Source: an uncultured Bacteroidales bacterium
GTDB lineage: Bacteria; Bacteroidota; Bacteroidia; Bacteroidales; UBA4417
Length of the DNA: 46,764 nt
NCBI GenBank assembly: GCA_903879715.1
Contig: CAIRMR010000138.1
Location: 1-46,764 of the forward strand
Reading direction: 5' to 3'
A model generated the notes under the pieces. That model was not told the origin of the DNA. It made no database searches and saw nothing but the letters and a program-made list of their open reading frames with translations. This document shows, piece by piece, positions 36,254-44,773 of the stretch. Each line of letters begins with the position of its first letter. Position 1 is the stretch's first letter. Both the position numbers and the translations under genes were made by a program.

Positions 36254-36550
36254 AAGTTCTCCAAATCAAAAATCCCCATTTCCCAACTGGCACTTCTGAA
36301 CCAAATTATCAAACAGAAAACCAAACCTCTTTGTCCTTACGATCAAAGCGTTAAATATAAACCCAAATGCTTGTAATTATTTTTACTATTAACTTATTCA
36401 TTCTTCATATTTATACTATGTACGAACATGTTTGATCTTTATTTTAAAGTATTTTTTTAATTAACATATAAGACTATATAGCTGTTGATATCTCACTTCT
36501 AAAAAAGCATAAGAAAAGCATGCATTTTGTATTTTAGCCATTAATTTGAA

Positions 36551-37627
36551 ATGTTTATGAGGATGCGAATTACCTTTTTCTCTTTTTTTCTGCTCTTAAC
36601 TTATTTTTTAACAGCGCAGCCGCTTGTTAATTCGGACTACGCCGCTTATATAAAAAAGTATAAATCCATTGCAATCAGGGAAATGGAACTTTATAAAATT
36701 CCTGCAAGTATAACCCTCGCGCAGGGCATGATTGAGAGTGGATGCGGGAAAAGCATACTTGCCCTGGACACAAAAAACCATTTTGGTATAAAGTGTCAGC
36801 AGGATTGGCGTGGGGATACATATCTCTATGATGATGATAAGGAGAAAGAATGTTTCAGGAAATACAAAAGCGTTGACGAATCATTCCGCGATCATTCTAT
36901 TTTTCTCACAACACGAAAAAGATATTCCGCACTGTTTACCCTCCAGATCAACGATTATAAAGGATGGGCAAGAGGATTGAAACAAGCCGGATACGCCACC
37001 AATCCTGATTATCCCAATATATTAATCCGGTTAATAGAAGCCAACAAACTTTACCTTCTGGATGGGCCTTCTGGCAATTCAGAAGAGATCGCTATAAACG
37101 GTCCTGAAACTGAAATAGACCAGGCCACAACAACACAGGATAAAAAAAGCCAGGACAAAAAAAGCCAGGATAAAAAAAGACCAGTAAAAACAGATGACAG
37201 GCTGGTAATTAAAGAAGACCGGGTTTTTTTTCGCAAGAATTACACTATGCCTGCTCCATCCGAATATAAGACTTTATATGCGTCTAATTCGGGCCGAAAG
37301 GTATACACTAATTGCAATGTGCCTTTCATTTTTGCTAAAAAAGATGACACCTGGTATAGCATTGCAAAAGAATTTCATATGTTTATTTTCCATGTTTACA
37401 GGCAAAACGACCTTAGGGAAAGTGATCAGATCACACCGGGGCAGATGCTGTATCTTAAAGCTAAAAAGAAATCAAATCCAGACAGAACATACAAAGTAAA
37501 AAAAGGAGACAGTATGTATTCCATTTCCCAGGAAAAATGCATAAAACTTAAGTTCCTTCTTAAATATAATAATTTAGAGCAATTCGACGAACCCCGGCCG
37601 GGAGTTGAACTTAAGTTGGAAGAATAA
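36551..37627 (+). CDS. Exported glucosaminidase (GH73-type) with LysM repeats
   Basis: 358 residues. Signal peptide 1-22 (hydrophobic FFSFFLLLTYFL, cleavage near TAQ). Residues about 28-175 are the glucosaminidase domain with the catalytic E62 in ITLAQGMIESGCGKS, then NHFGIKC and FRDHSIFLTTRKRY. A charged linker follows at about 190-212 with three near-copies of KKSQD/DKK. C-terminal LysM-like modules: about 255-310 (DDTWYSIAKEF, degenerate) and about 315-357 (YKVKKGDSMYSIS). It cuts peptidoglycan and is probably periplasmic or surface-bound. No clear partner gene; the cytochrome genes begin 196 bases further on. Confidence 0.92.
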   Translation: MFMRMRITFFSFFLLLTYFLTAQPLVNSDYAAYIKKYKSIAIREMELYKIPASITLAQGMIESGCGKSILALDTKNHFGIKCQQDWRGDTYLYDDDKEKECFRKYKSVDESFRDHSIFLTTRKRYSALFTLQINDYKGWARGLKQAGYATNPDYPNILIRLIEANKLYLLDGPSGNSEEIAINGPETEIDQATTTQDKKSQDKKSQDKKRPVKTDDRLVIKEDRVFFRKNYTMPAPSEYKTLYASNSGRKVYTNCNVPFIFAKKDDTWYSIAKEFHMFIFHVYRQNDLRESDQITPGQMLYLKAKKKSNPDRTYKVKKGDSMYSISQEKCIKLKFLLKYNNLEQFDEPRPGVELKLEE

Positions 37628-37730
37628 CACATTCTGCTTTCTACACCAATCTAGCCTTTCTGACCATAACTGATAGAAAAGCATATATTAAATTTGGGAT
37701 TTATGACTTTAATACAACAACGGGACAACA

Positions 37731-37798
37731 ATCAATAAAATATTGATATAAATCAGTTTCCAATTATTCATATATTTAAAATATTAAATATATCTTTA
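37731..37798 (+). promoter_or_regulatory. FNR/CRP-like box and -7-like element before cytochrome gene
   Basis: TTGAT-ATAA-ATCAG at 37743-37756 differs from the FNR/CRP-type palindrome TTGAT-N4-ATCAA at one position. A second overlapping palindrome ATCAAT-(5)-ATTGAT covers 37731-37747. A -7-like TATCTTTA is at 37791-37798, 25 bases before the GTG start. Binding by a CRP/FNR-family regulator is inference. Confidence 0.5.
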
Positions 37799-37823
37799 CC
37801 AATACATAATAACCGGAATCCAG

Positions 37824-39326
37824 GTGGCTGATAAAAATATCAAAGCATTTTACAATTGGCTTAGCCTTACAGGCTTTATTGTTACAGCCAATAGCTTGAT
37901 TTTAATCCTGGTGCTTTATCTTTATTCAGTTTTTTCAACACAAACCAGTACTTCCCTGGGTCTCTACATTTATATTGTATTACCGGCATTTTTGGTTTTA
38001 GGGTTGATTCTGATTCCTGTTGGAGTTGTTATCAATATCCGTAAAAGAAAAGCAGCGCAGCTACGAAATGAATCATGGCCGGTAATTGATCTTAATAAAA
38101 GGGAGGATTGGGGCACTGTTGTGAAGATTTTTCTTATCACTACGATTTTTCTGATAGCATCAGTCATGGGTACTTTTAGGGCTTATCAATATACCGAATC
38201 AAATGAATTCTGTGGTAAGCTTTGTCACCAGGTGGAAGAACCTGAGTACGTAACTTATCAGCATTCGTCCCATGCCAGGGTTACCTGTGTCGAATGTCAT
38301 GTTGGGCAGGGAGCCGACTGGTATGTCAAATCAAAACTATCGGGACTATACCAGGTGTATTCTACCCTTTTCAAAAAATACCCAAGACCTGTACCCACTC
38401 CTATTCATAGCATGCGGCCTGAACGCGAAACGTGTGAACGCTGCCACTGGCCCGAAAAATTTTATTCCAGGAAACTACGTGTACAACGCTCATACCTGGC
38501 TGATTCAGCCAATACCGAATGGAATTTGTCCCTTGTCATGAAAATAGGTCCGGAATTTAAATCAATGGGTAATTCGGAAGGCATACATTGGCATATTAAT
38601 AAAAACTTCAGGATTGACTATATTTCTGATACACGCGACCGGGAAAGCATACCTTGGGTAAAGCTTACTAACCTTAAAACAGGAGAAGTTAAGATTTTCG
38701 AGGATGAAGAAAATCTACTTGAGAAGAAAACTCTTGATAAACTGGAAGTACGCACAATGGATTGCATGGATTGTCACAACCGCGCATCCCATCTCTTTAA
38801 ATCCGCGCCCGATTATCTTGATAATGCTTTCGTTACAGGCCTGATTCCAAAGAATCTGACTTATTTCAAGGAAGCAGCCATGGAGGCATTAAAAATACCT
38901 TTTCAGGATAAAGAGGTTGCCATGCGTGAGATAAGCGAAACCATTATAAAATACTACAAGGACAAACATCCGGAAGTGCTGAAATCGGAGGAACAACTTA
39001 TTACAAAGGCGATTGCAGCTATCCAGGCAGAATACAACCTGAATGCATTTCCCTATATGAGGGCTGATGCAAGTCAATACCCCAATCACATTGGGCATTT
39101 GGAATCGGAAGGTTGTTTCCGATGCCACTCCGACAGGCATAAGACGGCAAAAGGGGAAACCATTTCAAGAAATTGTGAAACCTGTCACACCATTATTGCG
39201 CAAGGTCCAACCGGAAATATCTCCAACGCCTATATTAATTCGACACTTCCGTTTGAACATCCAACTCAGATAAAAGAGAAGTGGAAAACTAAGTTCTGTT
39301 CAGAATGCCACAAGGAATTATATTAA
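37824..39326 (+). CDS. Seven-haem NapC/NirT-type membrane cytochrome c (copy 1)
   Basis: 500 residues, starting at GTG 37824 (consistent with alignment to copy 2). Three N-terminal membrane helices (about 16-37, 46-70 and 98-119), the third leading into the haem domain. Haem sites: an unusual CX3CH (C130-C134-H135), then CXXCH at C155, C204, C314, C431, C451 and C492. The block from NEFCGKLCH through CVECHVG to the CERCHWPEKFY segment is the NapC/NirT signature, here longer than tetrahaem NapC/NrfH. Such proteins take electrons from menaquinol to periplasmic partners. A downstream oxidoreductase is not visible, so the acceptor is unknown. It is clearly paralogous to 42360-43859. Confidence 0.93.
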   Translation: MADKNIKAFYNWLSLTGFIVTANSLILILVLYLYSVFSTQTSTSLGLYIYIVLPAFLVLGLILIPVGVVINIRKRKAAQLRNESWPVIDLNKREDWGTVVKIFLITTIFLIASVMGTFRAYQYTESNEFCGKLCHQVEEPEYVTYQHSSHARVTCVECHVGQGADWYVKSKLSGLYQVYSTLFKKYPRPVPTPIHSMRPERETCERCHWPEKFYSRKLRVQRSYLADSANTEWNLSLVMKIGPEFKSMGNSEGIHWHINKNFRIDYISDTRDRESIPWVKLTNLKTGEVKIFEDEENLLEKKTLDKLEVRTMDCMDCHNRASHLFKSAPDYLDNAFVTGLIPKNLTYFKEAAMEALKIPFQDKEVAMREISETIIKYYKDKHPEVLKSEEQLITKAIAAIQAEYNLNAFPYMRADASQYPNHIGHLESEGCFRCHSDRHKTAKGETISRNCETCHTIIAQGPTGNISNAYINSTLPFEHPTQIKEKWKTKFCSECHKELY

Positions 39327-39402
39327 TTTGTTGGTTTTCATAAGTTAAATGAGAAATTCAAGTTTTACACGGTCTGATATCATACAAATCCGAAATACAT
39401 AC

Positions 39403-40833
39403 ATGAAAATACTGCTTACCGGTAGTACTGGTTACATTGGAAAAAGGTTGTTGCAACAATTGCGGGAAGAAGGTCATGAAGTAATCTGTCTTGTCAGGAA
39501 CCTGGAACGCTTAATGACTTCCGAACAATCGATGGAAGGAATCCGTGGGATTGAAGCCGATCTTCTGAAACCTGTCCCTGCTTCACTTTATATTTTGGAT
39601 ATTGATGTAGCATTCTACTTGATCCATTCCATGTCAACATCCATTTCGGAGTTCATGAATGAAGAAGCTTTGTCGGCCGGTAATTTCGCAGAATTTATTA
39701 AAAACACAAATTGCCGGCAAATTATCTACCTGAGCGGGATTTCCAATTCAAAAAAGCTTTCCAGGCATTTGCAATCCAGGAGGAATGTCGAAGATATTCT
39801 GCAGAAATCAGAAAAACATGTCACTGTTCTCCGGGCCGGAATCATTGTAGGAAGCGGAAGCGCTTCATTCGAGATTATCAGGGACCTGATGGAAAAAATG
39901 CCGGTGATCGTTGCCCCGACCTGGGTAAAAACGCTTTGCCAGCCGATAGCTGTGGGAAATGTTCCAAAATACCTTTTAGGATGCATGCTCAATCCGGCAA
40001 CTTACGATCAAACGTTTGATATAGGAGGAGCAGAGATACTTTCATATAAACAAATGATGCTGCAATATGCCGAAGTCAGGGGATTGAAACGGCACATATT
40101 TGTAGTACCGTTTATAAGTCCAAGGATTTCTTCATACTGGCTTTACTTCGTAACTTCTACCTCGTATTACCTGGCAGTTAACCTGGTTGACAGCATGAAA
40201 GTAGAAGTAGTTTGCAAGGATACGAGGCTTAAAGATATATTGGGAATCACTCCGCTAACTTATAAGGAAGCCTGCAAAAGGGCGTTGGAGAGAATTAACC
40301 TGGATACAGTTCAGTCGAGCTGGACTGACGCTGTTTCTTTTAAAAAACCCGGGCAGCTGTTTCAACGCCTGGAAGTTCCGACCTACGGAGTGATGCACGA
40401 CAGGCGGATTTTACATATCGATGGCGATCCGCAACGTGTTTTGAACAAAGTATTTTCAATTGGCGGTGATACAGGCTGGTATTATGCGGACTGGATCTGG
40501 AAAGTGAGAGGTCTGATAGATAAAATGGTCGGTGGCGTTGGACTAAGAAGAGGAAGGCGAAGTGTAGCTGACCTGAATCCGGGCGATTCGTTGGATTTCT
40601 GGCGGGTACTGATTGCCGACAGGGATAAAATGCGATTGTTATTGTTTGCCGAAATGAAAGTTCCCGGCGAGGCATGGCTCGAATTCAAGATCGTAAAAAA
40701 AACGGATGGATATTACCTTTACCAGACTGCCACATTTATGCCTCATGGATTAAGCGGAAGGATGTACTGGTACCTGTTATTACCAATACATTTGCAGATG
40801 TTCAAAGAAATGATCAGGGCAATTGTTAAATAA
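39403..40833 (+). CDS. SDR family NAD(P)-binding protein with DUF2867 C-terminus
   Basis: 476 residues from the ATG at 39403, chosen because it directly precedes the Rossmann motif MKILLTGSTGYIGKRLLQ; the frame is open 18 codons further upstream. Residues 1 to about 290 are an atypical (COG0702-type) NAD(P)-binding domain with TGSTGYIG, YLIHSM and IYLSGIS. Residues about 320-476 are of the DUF2867 type (VFSIGGDTGWYYADWIWKVRG, LNPGDSLDFWRVL, WYLLLPIHL). The role is probably modification or quality control of a hydrophobic substrate, but it is not known. It lies between the two NapC-like paralogues. Confidence 0.85.
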   Translation: MKILLTGSTGYIGKRLLQQLREEGHEVICLVRNLERLMTSEQSMEGIRGIEADLLKPVPASLYILDIDVAFYLIHSMSTSISEFMNEEALSAGNFAEFIKNTNCRQIIYLSGISNSKKLSRHLQSRRNVEDILQKSEKHVTVLRAGIIVGSGSASFEIIRDLMEKMPVIVAPTWVKTLCQPIAVGNVPKYLLGCMLNPATYDQTFDIGGAEILSYKQMMLQYAEVRGLKRHIFVVPFISPRISSYWLYFVTSTSYYLAVNLVDSMKVEVVCKDTRLKDILGITPLTYKEACKRALERINLDTVQSSWTDAVSFKKPGQLFQRLEVPTYGVMHDRRILHIDGDPQRVLNKVFSIGGDTGWYYADWIWKVRGLIDKMVGGVGLRRGRRSVADLNPGDSLDFWRVLIADRDKMRLLLFAEMKVPGEAWLEFKIVKKTDGYYLYQTATFMPHGLSGRMYWYLLLPIHLQMFKEMIRAIVK

Positions 40834-40905
40834 TGTCAGAAAAATATAACAGAAGCACATTTCGTTTTGTCATTGCTAAAAAATAAGTACTAAAAGAATT
40901 ACAAT

Positions 40906-41280
40906 ATGGAAACTGCCTTTCGGATAGGTGATGCAAGCCCATGGGTACTTATTCCCATCCTGCTTTTCATTGTGCTGATCCTTTATTTTCTGCTCAAATT
41001 TTTCTCGGTACTCTTCGATTTCATACAAGCCAAAGGCTGTCTCACAGTCGGACTTATTGCCCTTGTTGGATTGCCAGGAATAGTAGTCCTTAGTCTTATT
41101 TCCGGGTCAACAATTGCAGCTACACTATTAATCATCTTTGCTGTTGTTGGTGTAATTACAGGTTACATAGCCCGTGATTCGGAAGGGAATGTTGGTAAAT
41201 TCGGGCTTTTCATAATGATTGTTTCAGCCATAACCTTGATTACCGCTCTCCTGATTAAACTTATTCTGGTATTTTTTTAG
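40906..41280 (+). CDS. Small membrane protein of unknown function
   Basis: 124 residues, about three or four hydrophobic segments (about 12-35, 43-68, 70-88 and 97-124), with one charged loop (ARDSEGNVGKFG). Not recognised. It starts 72 bases after the SDR-type gene on the same strand and may be co-transcribed. No cysteines suggestive of haem or iron-sulfur binding (a single C46). The next gene, a cytochrome c, appears to have its own promoter. Confidence 0.7.
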   Translation: METAFRIGDASPWVLIPILLFIVLILYFLLKFFSVLFDFIQAKGCLTVGLIALVGLPGIVVLSLISGSTIAATLLIIFAVVGVITGYIARDSEGNVGKFGLFIMIVSAITLITALLIKLILVFF

Positions 41281-41328
41281 GACGAATAAGAACATCACAT
41301 GCACTTATTTATATATTTTTATACGAAT

Positions 41329-41361
41329 GACCAACTGGTCTGATATTTCTTTTTACCTTTG
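41329..41361 (+). promoter_or_regulatory. Cytochrome c promoter with palindrome
   Basis: TACCTTTG (-7, TAnnTTTG) lies at 41354-41361, 47 bases before the ATG. An inverted repeat GACCA-ac-TGGTC sits at 41329-41340, ending 13 bases upstream of it, at the position of an activator or repressor site. No TTG -33 is present, which fits a regulated promoter. Confidence 0.55.
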
Positions 41362-41407
41362 GAATAAATATTGCAATACAACTTAAAATAACTTAAATCT
41401 ACCAATC

Positions 41408-41815
41408 ATGAAAAATTCAAAACTTGCTGCATTACTTTTTACAGCAATCCTTTTTATCGCAGCAAATGTTGCTATGGCACAAAAAGCTGGTGGTCCCTGG
41501 ACTATTCCTGCTAAGTACAAATCAATGAAGAGCACTGTTAAAGCCGGTGATCCGTCAATTGCTACTGTTGGAAAAGACCTATACCTGAAGAATTGCAAAT
41601 CCTGTCATGGTGCAAAAGGTTTGGGCGATGGTACAAAATCAGCCAGCTTGAAAACATTGATTCCTTCATTTGCTGATGCTAAATTTAAAGGTCAAGGTTT
41701 AGGTGATGTTTACTTCCAGTCTTTTGTTGGTCGTGACGAAATGCCTAATTTTGAAAAGAAAGTTACTGACGAAGCCGACAGGTGGGCACTCGTGGCCTAT
41801 ATCAAAAGCTTGTAA
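41408..41815 (+). CDS. Exported monohaem cytochrome c
   Basis: 135 residues: signal peptide (hydrophobic 8-20, cleavage near AMA-QKA at 24-25), then a short class I cytochrome c domain. The haem site is CKSCH (C61 and C64, H65); the likely axial methionine is in RDEMPNFEKKV and the C-terminal helix (ADRWALVAYIKSL) is typical. A small soluble periplasmic electron carrier, possibly accepting from or giving to the multihaem NapC-like proteins on either side. A strong terminator follows within 20 bases, so it is a separate transcript. Confidence 0.93.
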   Translation: MKNSKLAALLFTAILFIAANVAMAQKAGGPWTIPAKYKSMKSTVKAGDPSIATVGKDLYLKNCKSCHGAKGLGDGTKSASLKTLIPSFADAKFKGQGLGDVYFQSFVGRDEMPNFEKKVTDEADRWALVAYIKSL

Positions 41816-41834
41816 TAATTTTTCAGCTTAACTT

Positions 41835-41867
41835 AAAAAGGTGTCCTATTCAGGTCACCTTTTTTTT
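41835..41867 (+). terminator. Rho-independent terminator after cytochrome c
   Basis: A-run, stem AAAAAGGTG-t-CC, loop TATTCA, then GG-t-CACCTTTTT and an eight-T run. The only mismatch in the stem is T-T. A strong, probably bidirectional terminator. Confidence 0.9.
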
Positions 41868-42359
41868 GTCCATAATTTTCCATAAACATAAAAACTGATT
41901 GTGCCAGAAGTGGCTTTTGCTGATACAATTTCGCCTGTAACAAGATTATATTCCAACATTTCTTTCCTTACATTCCAAGCACTTGTTACGTGGAATGCAA
42001 TAATTATTAATTGATAATAAACTACCTCGCCGCAAGCGGCCGAGGTATCAGCAAAGGATTTCTTTTCCATTTCGCCCATAGGGGCTAGGAATAAGACCTG
42101 GGAGATCCCTCGACTTCGCTCGGGATCAGTTCGACTAGATAATTTCAGTTCACTACCGTTCCTGAAATTATAGTCTCACTGATTCAACTTAGTTTTGAGG
42201 ATATTGGAAAAGATTCAAACGCTGTTCTCCACTGCTATTAAGACTACTTATAAATAGCACAAGCCGTAATAAATTTTAGTATTATTACTTACTTTTGTTC
42301 AAACAATATATCTAGATATCTAACTACCTGCATAAACACAATTTAAATTCCGCATCATC
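41868..42359. repeat. Hairpin-rich, repeat-bearing spacer before cytochrome copy 2
   Basis: About 490 bases without a supported gene. It holds TACCTCGCCGC-aa-GCGG(C)CGAGGTA at 42023-42047; GATCCC...GGGATC at 42104-42127 around CGACTTCGCTC; and ATAATTTCAG-(13)-CTGAAATTAT at 42139-42171, extendable outwards with GACT/AGTC. The CGACTTCGCTC word is the reverse complement of part of the repeat at 22951-23022. An open frame of 74 codons on the minus strand (41855-42079) crosses the first hairpin and is probably not a gene. A -7 element is at 42290-42297. Confidence 0.6.
42290..42297 (+). promoter_or_regulatory. -7 promoter element for cytochrome copy 2
   Basis: TACTTTTG (TAnnTTTG) lies 62 bases before the ATG. 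The short repeat TTGTT-ca-AACAA overlaps its end (42295-42306). No -33 TTG was seen. Confidence 0.5.
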
Positions 42360-43859
42360 ATGAAAATGCCTAGAAATGCGTATAACTGGATAACCATTAC
42401 AGGTTTTCTGCTGGCAGTTAATAGCCTGATAGTAATTATTTTACTTTTTCTGTTTACCATGCTCCAGAGTGAAAGTAATCCCTATATGGGATTATTCACT
42501 TTCATCGTTTCGCCGGCGTTTTTGGTATTGGGGCTTCTGTTGATCCCTATAGGAATGTTGAATAAGAGGAGGAAAATGAAAGGTCAGGAATATGCTACGC
42601 AAAAATGGCCTGTTTTAGATATGAACAACAAAATTAACCGGACGGCTGTAGTAAGAATTTCAATAATCACCCTTGTTTTACTCGTAGCAACAGCAATGGG
42701 AAGTTACCAGGCTTTCCATTATACTGAGTCAGTAAAATTTTGCGGTGAACTTTGTCACAAGGTGATGGAACCGGAGTATACTGCTTACCAAAATTCGTCG
42801 CATGCCAACGTAAGATGTGTTGAATGCCATGTAGGCGAAGGAGCAGGCTGGTATGTTAAATCCAAATTATCAGGGCTTTACCAGGTTTATTCAGTAATCT
42901 TCAAGAAATATTCAACTCCGATTGAAACACCTCTTCGTAACCTTCGTCCGGCCAGTGAAACCTGCGAAAGATGCCACTGGCCTGAAAAGTTTTATTCCCA
43001 GAAGCTCAGAAACCTGCGCTCGTATATTGCTGATTCAGGTAATACAGAATGGAATACATCACTATTGATGAAAATCGGTCCGCAGTATAGCGCCAAAGGT
43101 CTTTCGGAAGGGATACACTGGCACATTAATAAAGGGATTAAGATTGAGTATGCCGCAGGCACTAATGACAGGGAAAGCATTCCATGGGTGAAATATACGG
43201 ATTTAAAATCCGGTAAAGTCAAGATATTTATGGACGAAGAAAATCCGGTTGACAACAAAGCACTTGATTCCCTCGAAAAAAGAACTATGGATTGTATGGA
43301 CTGCCATAACCGTCCGTCGCACAAATATTTATCGGCCCCTAACTTTATTGATAATGCAATGGTTTCCGGTAAAATTCCAGCTGATATCCCTTTCATTAAA
43401 ATGGCAGCCATGGAAGCACTGAAAGTCACTTATAATACCAAAGACAGTGCTCATATGGCAATTAAAGATGTAATAGTAACGTATTATAAAGACGAACAGC
43501 CCGAAGCTTATGCCAAAAACACACAGCGTATAAACAAAGCTATACTTGCTATTATTGGCGAGTATGATAAAAATGTTTTCCCTTTTATGAAAGTTGATGC
43601 AACCAGGTACCTCGATCATATCGGTCACCTGGAATCGGATGGTTGTTTCCGCTGCCATTCCGACAGGCATAAAACAGCTTCCGGAGAAACTATATCCAGG
43701 AATTGTGATATGTGTCATAGTTTCCTTGCTCAGGGTCCTACAGGAAAAGTTCAGACAGTTGCTTTAGGAAATTCGATGGAATTTGTTCACCCTACCGAAA
43801 TCCGGGGTAAATGGAAAACAGCTCTTTGTTCCGAATGCCACAAAGTTCTTTATGAATAA
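42360..43859 (+). CDS. Seven-haem NapC/NirT-type membrane cytochrome c (copy 2)
   Basis: 499 residues, collinear with copy 1 at 37824 and identical at well over half of positions by eye. Three N-terminal membrane helices (about 11-34, 43-66 and 96-119). Haem sites: CX3CH at C128-C132-H133, then CXXCH at C153, C202, C312, C429, C449 and C490; the spacing matches copy 1. The same DRESIPWVK and GIHWHINK blocks are present, with His residues that may be distal haem ligands. Probably takes electrons from menaquinol. Divergence is concentrated in the membrane helices and in the region about 355-400. A terminator follows at 43953. Confidence 0.93.
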   Translation: MKMPRNAYNWITITGFLLAVNSLIVIILLFLFTMLQSESNPYMGLFTFIVSPAFLVLGLLLIPIGMLNKRRKMKGQEYATQKWPVLDMNNKINRTAVVRISIITLVLLVATAMGSYQAFHYTESVKFCGELCHKVMEPEYTAYQNSSHANVRCVECHVGEGAGWYVKSKLSGLYQVYSVIFKKYSTPIETPLRNLRPASETCERCHWPEKFYSQKLRNLRSYIADSGNTEWNTSLLMKIGPQYSAKGLSEGIHWHINKGIKIEYAAGTNDRESIPWVKYTDLKSGKVKIFMDEENPVDNKALDSLEKRTMDCMDCHNRPSHKYLSAPNFIDNAMVSGKIPADIPFIKMAAMEALKVTYNTKDSAHMAIKDVIVTYYKDEQPEAYAKNTQRINKAILAIIGEYDKNVFPFMKVDATRYLDHIGHLESDGCFRCHSDRHKTASGETISRNCDMCHSFLAQGPTGKVQTVALGNSMEFVHPTEIRGKWKTALCSECHKVLYE

Positions 43860-43952
43860 ATGACAATCTGCTTCTCAAATCTTATTAAAATCAATAGGAT
43901 TTGAGTTTTTTATCATCCAGATTGTATCTGTATGCATAAGTAATAACAATTT

Positions 43953-43980
43953 AAAAGCCATCTGCTTTCGGGTGGCTTTT
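43953..43980 (+). terminator. Hairpin terminator after cytochrome copy 2
   Basis: AAAAGCCA / TGGCTTTT stem, 8 bp, loop of about 12 bases, with flanking A- and T-rich ends; about 95 bases after the stop. Could work in both directions. Confidence 0.75.
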
Positions 43981-44025
43981 GCTTTTCGAACCTGTTGACG
44001 CATTTTTACGTTAAAATTGAGATTT

Positions 44026-44033
44026 TATCTTTG
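44026..44033 (+). promoter_or_regulatory. -7 promoter element for the outer-membrane barrel gene
   Basis: TATCTTTG at 44026-44033, 41 bases before the ATG at 44075; a second match TACTTTTG lies at 44046-44053. Either could be the -7 element. Confidence 0.5.
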
Positions 44034-44074
44034 TCAGCATTTTAGTACTTTTGGATTTAAATTAATATTCTCAC

Positions 44075-44773
44075 ATGCCAAAGAACTCCCACCTCATTAT
44101 CATACTCATTGTAAGTAGTTTATGCATTAAATCCATTTCGGCTCAGAAATACAATTCATTTGTTGGAATAAGGTTTGGCGGTGCTTTACCCATGGGGCAA
44201 TTTGCATCCCACGAATTTGGAAAAGGCGGGTATGCTTTGTTAGGAAAGAGTTTTGGAGGAGAAGCTGCCTGGTTTGTTTCACCAAAACTGGGATTCGGAG
44301 TTGATATTTCCATGAACTCATTTGATTTTGCATCAGGCTATTATGCAGAGGATTACCTGCAGAATGCACCGGAGTATAAAAGTGTTGACTTGCTTTCCGG
44401 GCCTTACAAACTTTCAACTTATATGGCTGGTGCATATTATAAAATAGCCTTAAGCCCGAAACTTCACACAAGTTTTAAACTAATGGGAGGAATATTCAAA
44501 ACAAGAACACCAGATCAATTTTATGGGGTTAACACTTTCCTGGTGGGTAGAATGAACTTCTGGAAAACGAGTTCTCAATCATTAAAATTCGCTTTTCTCA
44601 CAGGGGCATCATTTGAGTACAAGTTATATGAACAGGTAAGCATTATGTTGCAAGCTGACTTTACATTCGCCCAGGCGGACTTTACATTTAATGCAGGTAC
44701 AACTTCCAGTTACACTGAACATCTTAATATGCCTGTTTTTAGGTTGCAGCCTGGAATAAATATCCATTTTTAG
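44075..44773 (+). CDS. Outer-membrane beta-barrel protein
   Basis: 232 residues: signal peptide (hydrophobic 7-20, cleavage near ISA-QKY at 23-24), then alternating strands rich in aromatic residues and glycine (FVGIRFGGALPMGQF, AAWFVSPKLGFGVDISMNSF, YMAGAYYKIALSPKLHTSFKLMGGI) and a terminal phenylalanine (GINIHF) as expected for barrels. Size suggests 8-10 strands, too small for the large porins of known porin-cytochrome conduits. Near the C-terminus ADFTF occurs twice in a row, perhaps a micro-duplication. It lies between the two groups of cytochrome genes; a role in electron transfer is only suggested by this position. Confidence 0.83.
   Translation: MPKNSHLIIILIVSSLCIKSISAQKYNSFVGIRFGGALPMGQFASHEFGKGGYALLGKSFGGEAAWFVSPKLGFGVDISMNSFDFASGYYAEDYLQNAPEYKSVDLLSGPYKLSTYMAGAYYKIALSPKLHTSFKLMGGIFKTRTPDQFYGVNTFLVGRMNFWKTSSQSLKFAFLTGASFEYKLYEQVSIMLQADFTFAQADFTFNAGTTSSYTEHLNMPVFRLQPGINIHF

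Noticed and set aside
39349-39402. Longer start for the SDR-type gene
   Set aside because: The Rossmann strand begins directly at the ATG at 39403, as usual for this family.
41855-42079. Minus-strand open frame of 74 codons
   Set aside because: It crosses the T-run of a strong terminator and a GC-rich hairpin, has no ribosome site, and its peptide resembles translated repeat DNA.
37824-43859. NrfH of a nitrite reductase complex
   Set aside because: The proteins have seven haem sites rather than four, are about three times longer, and no nrfA is adjacent.
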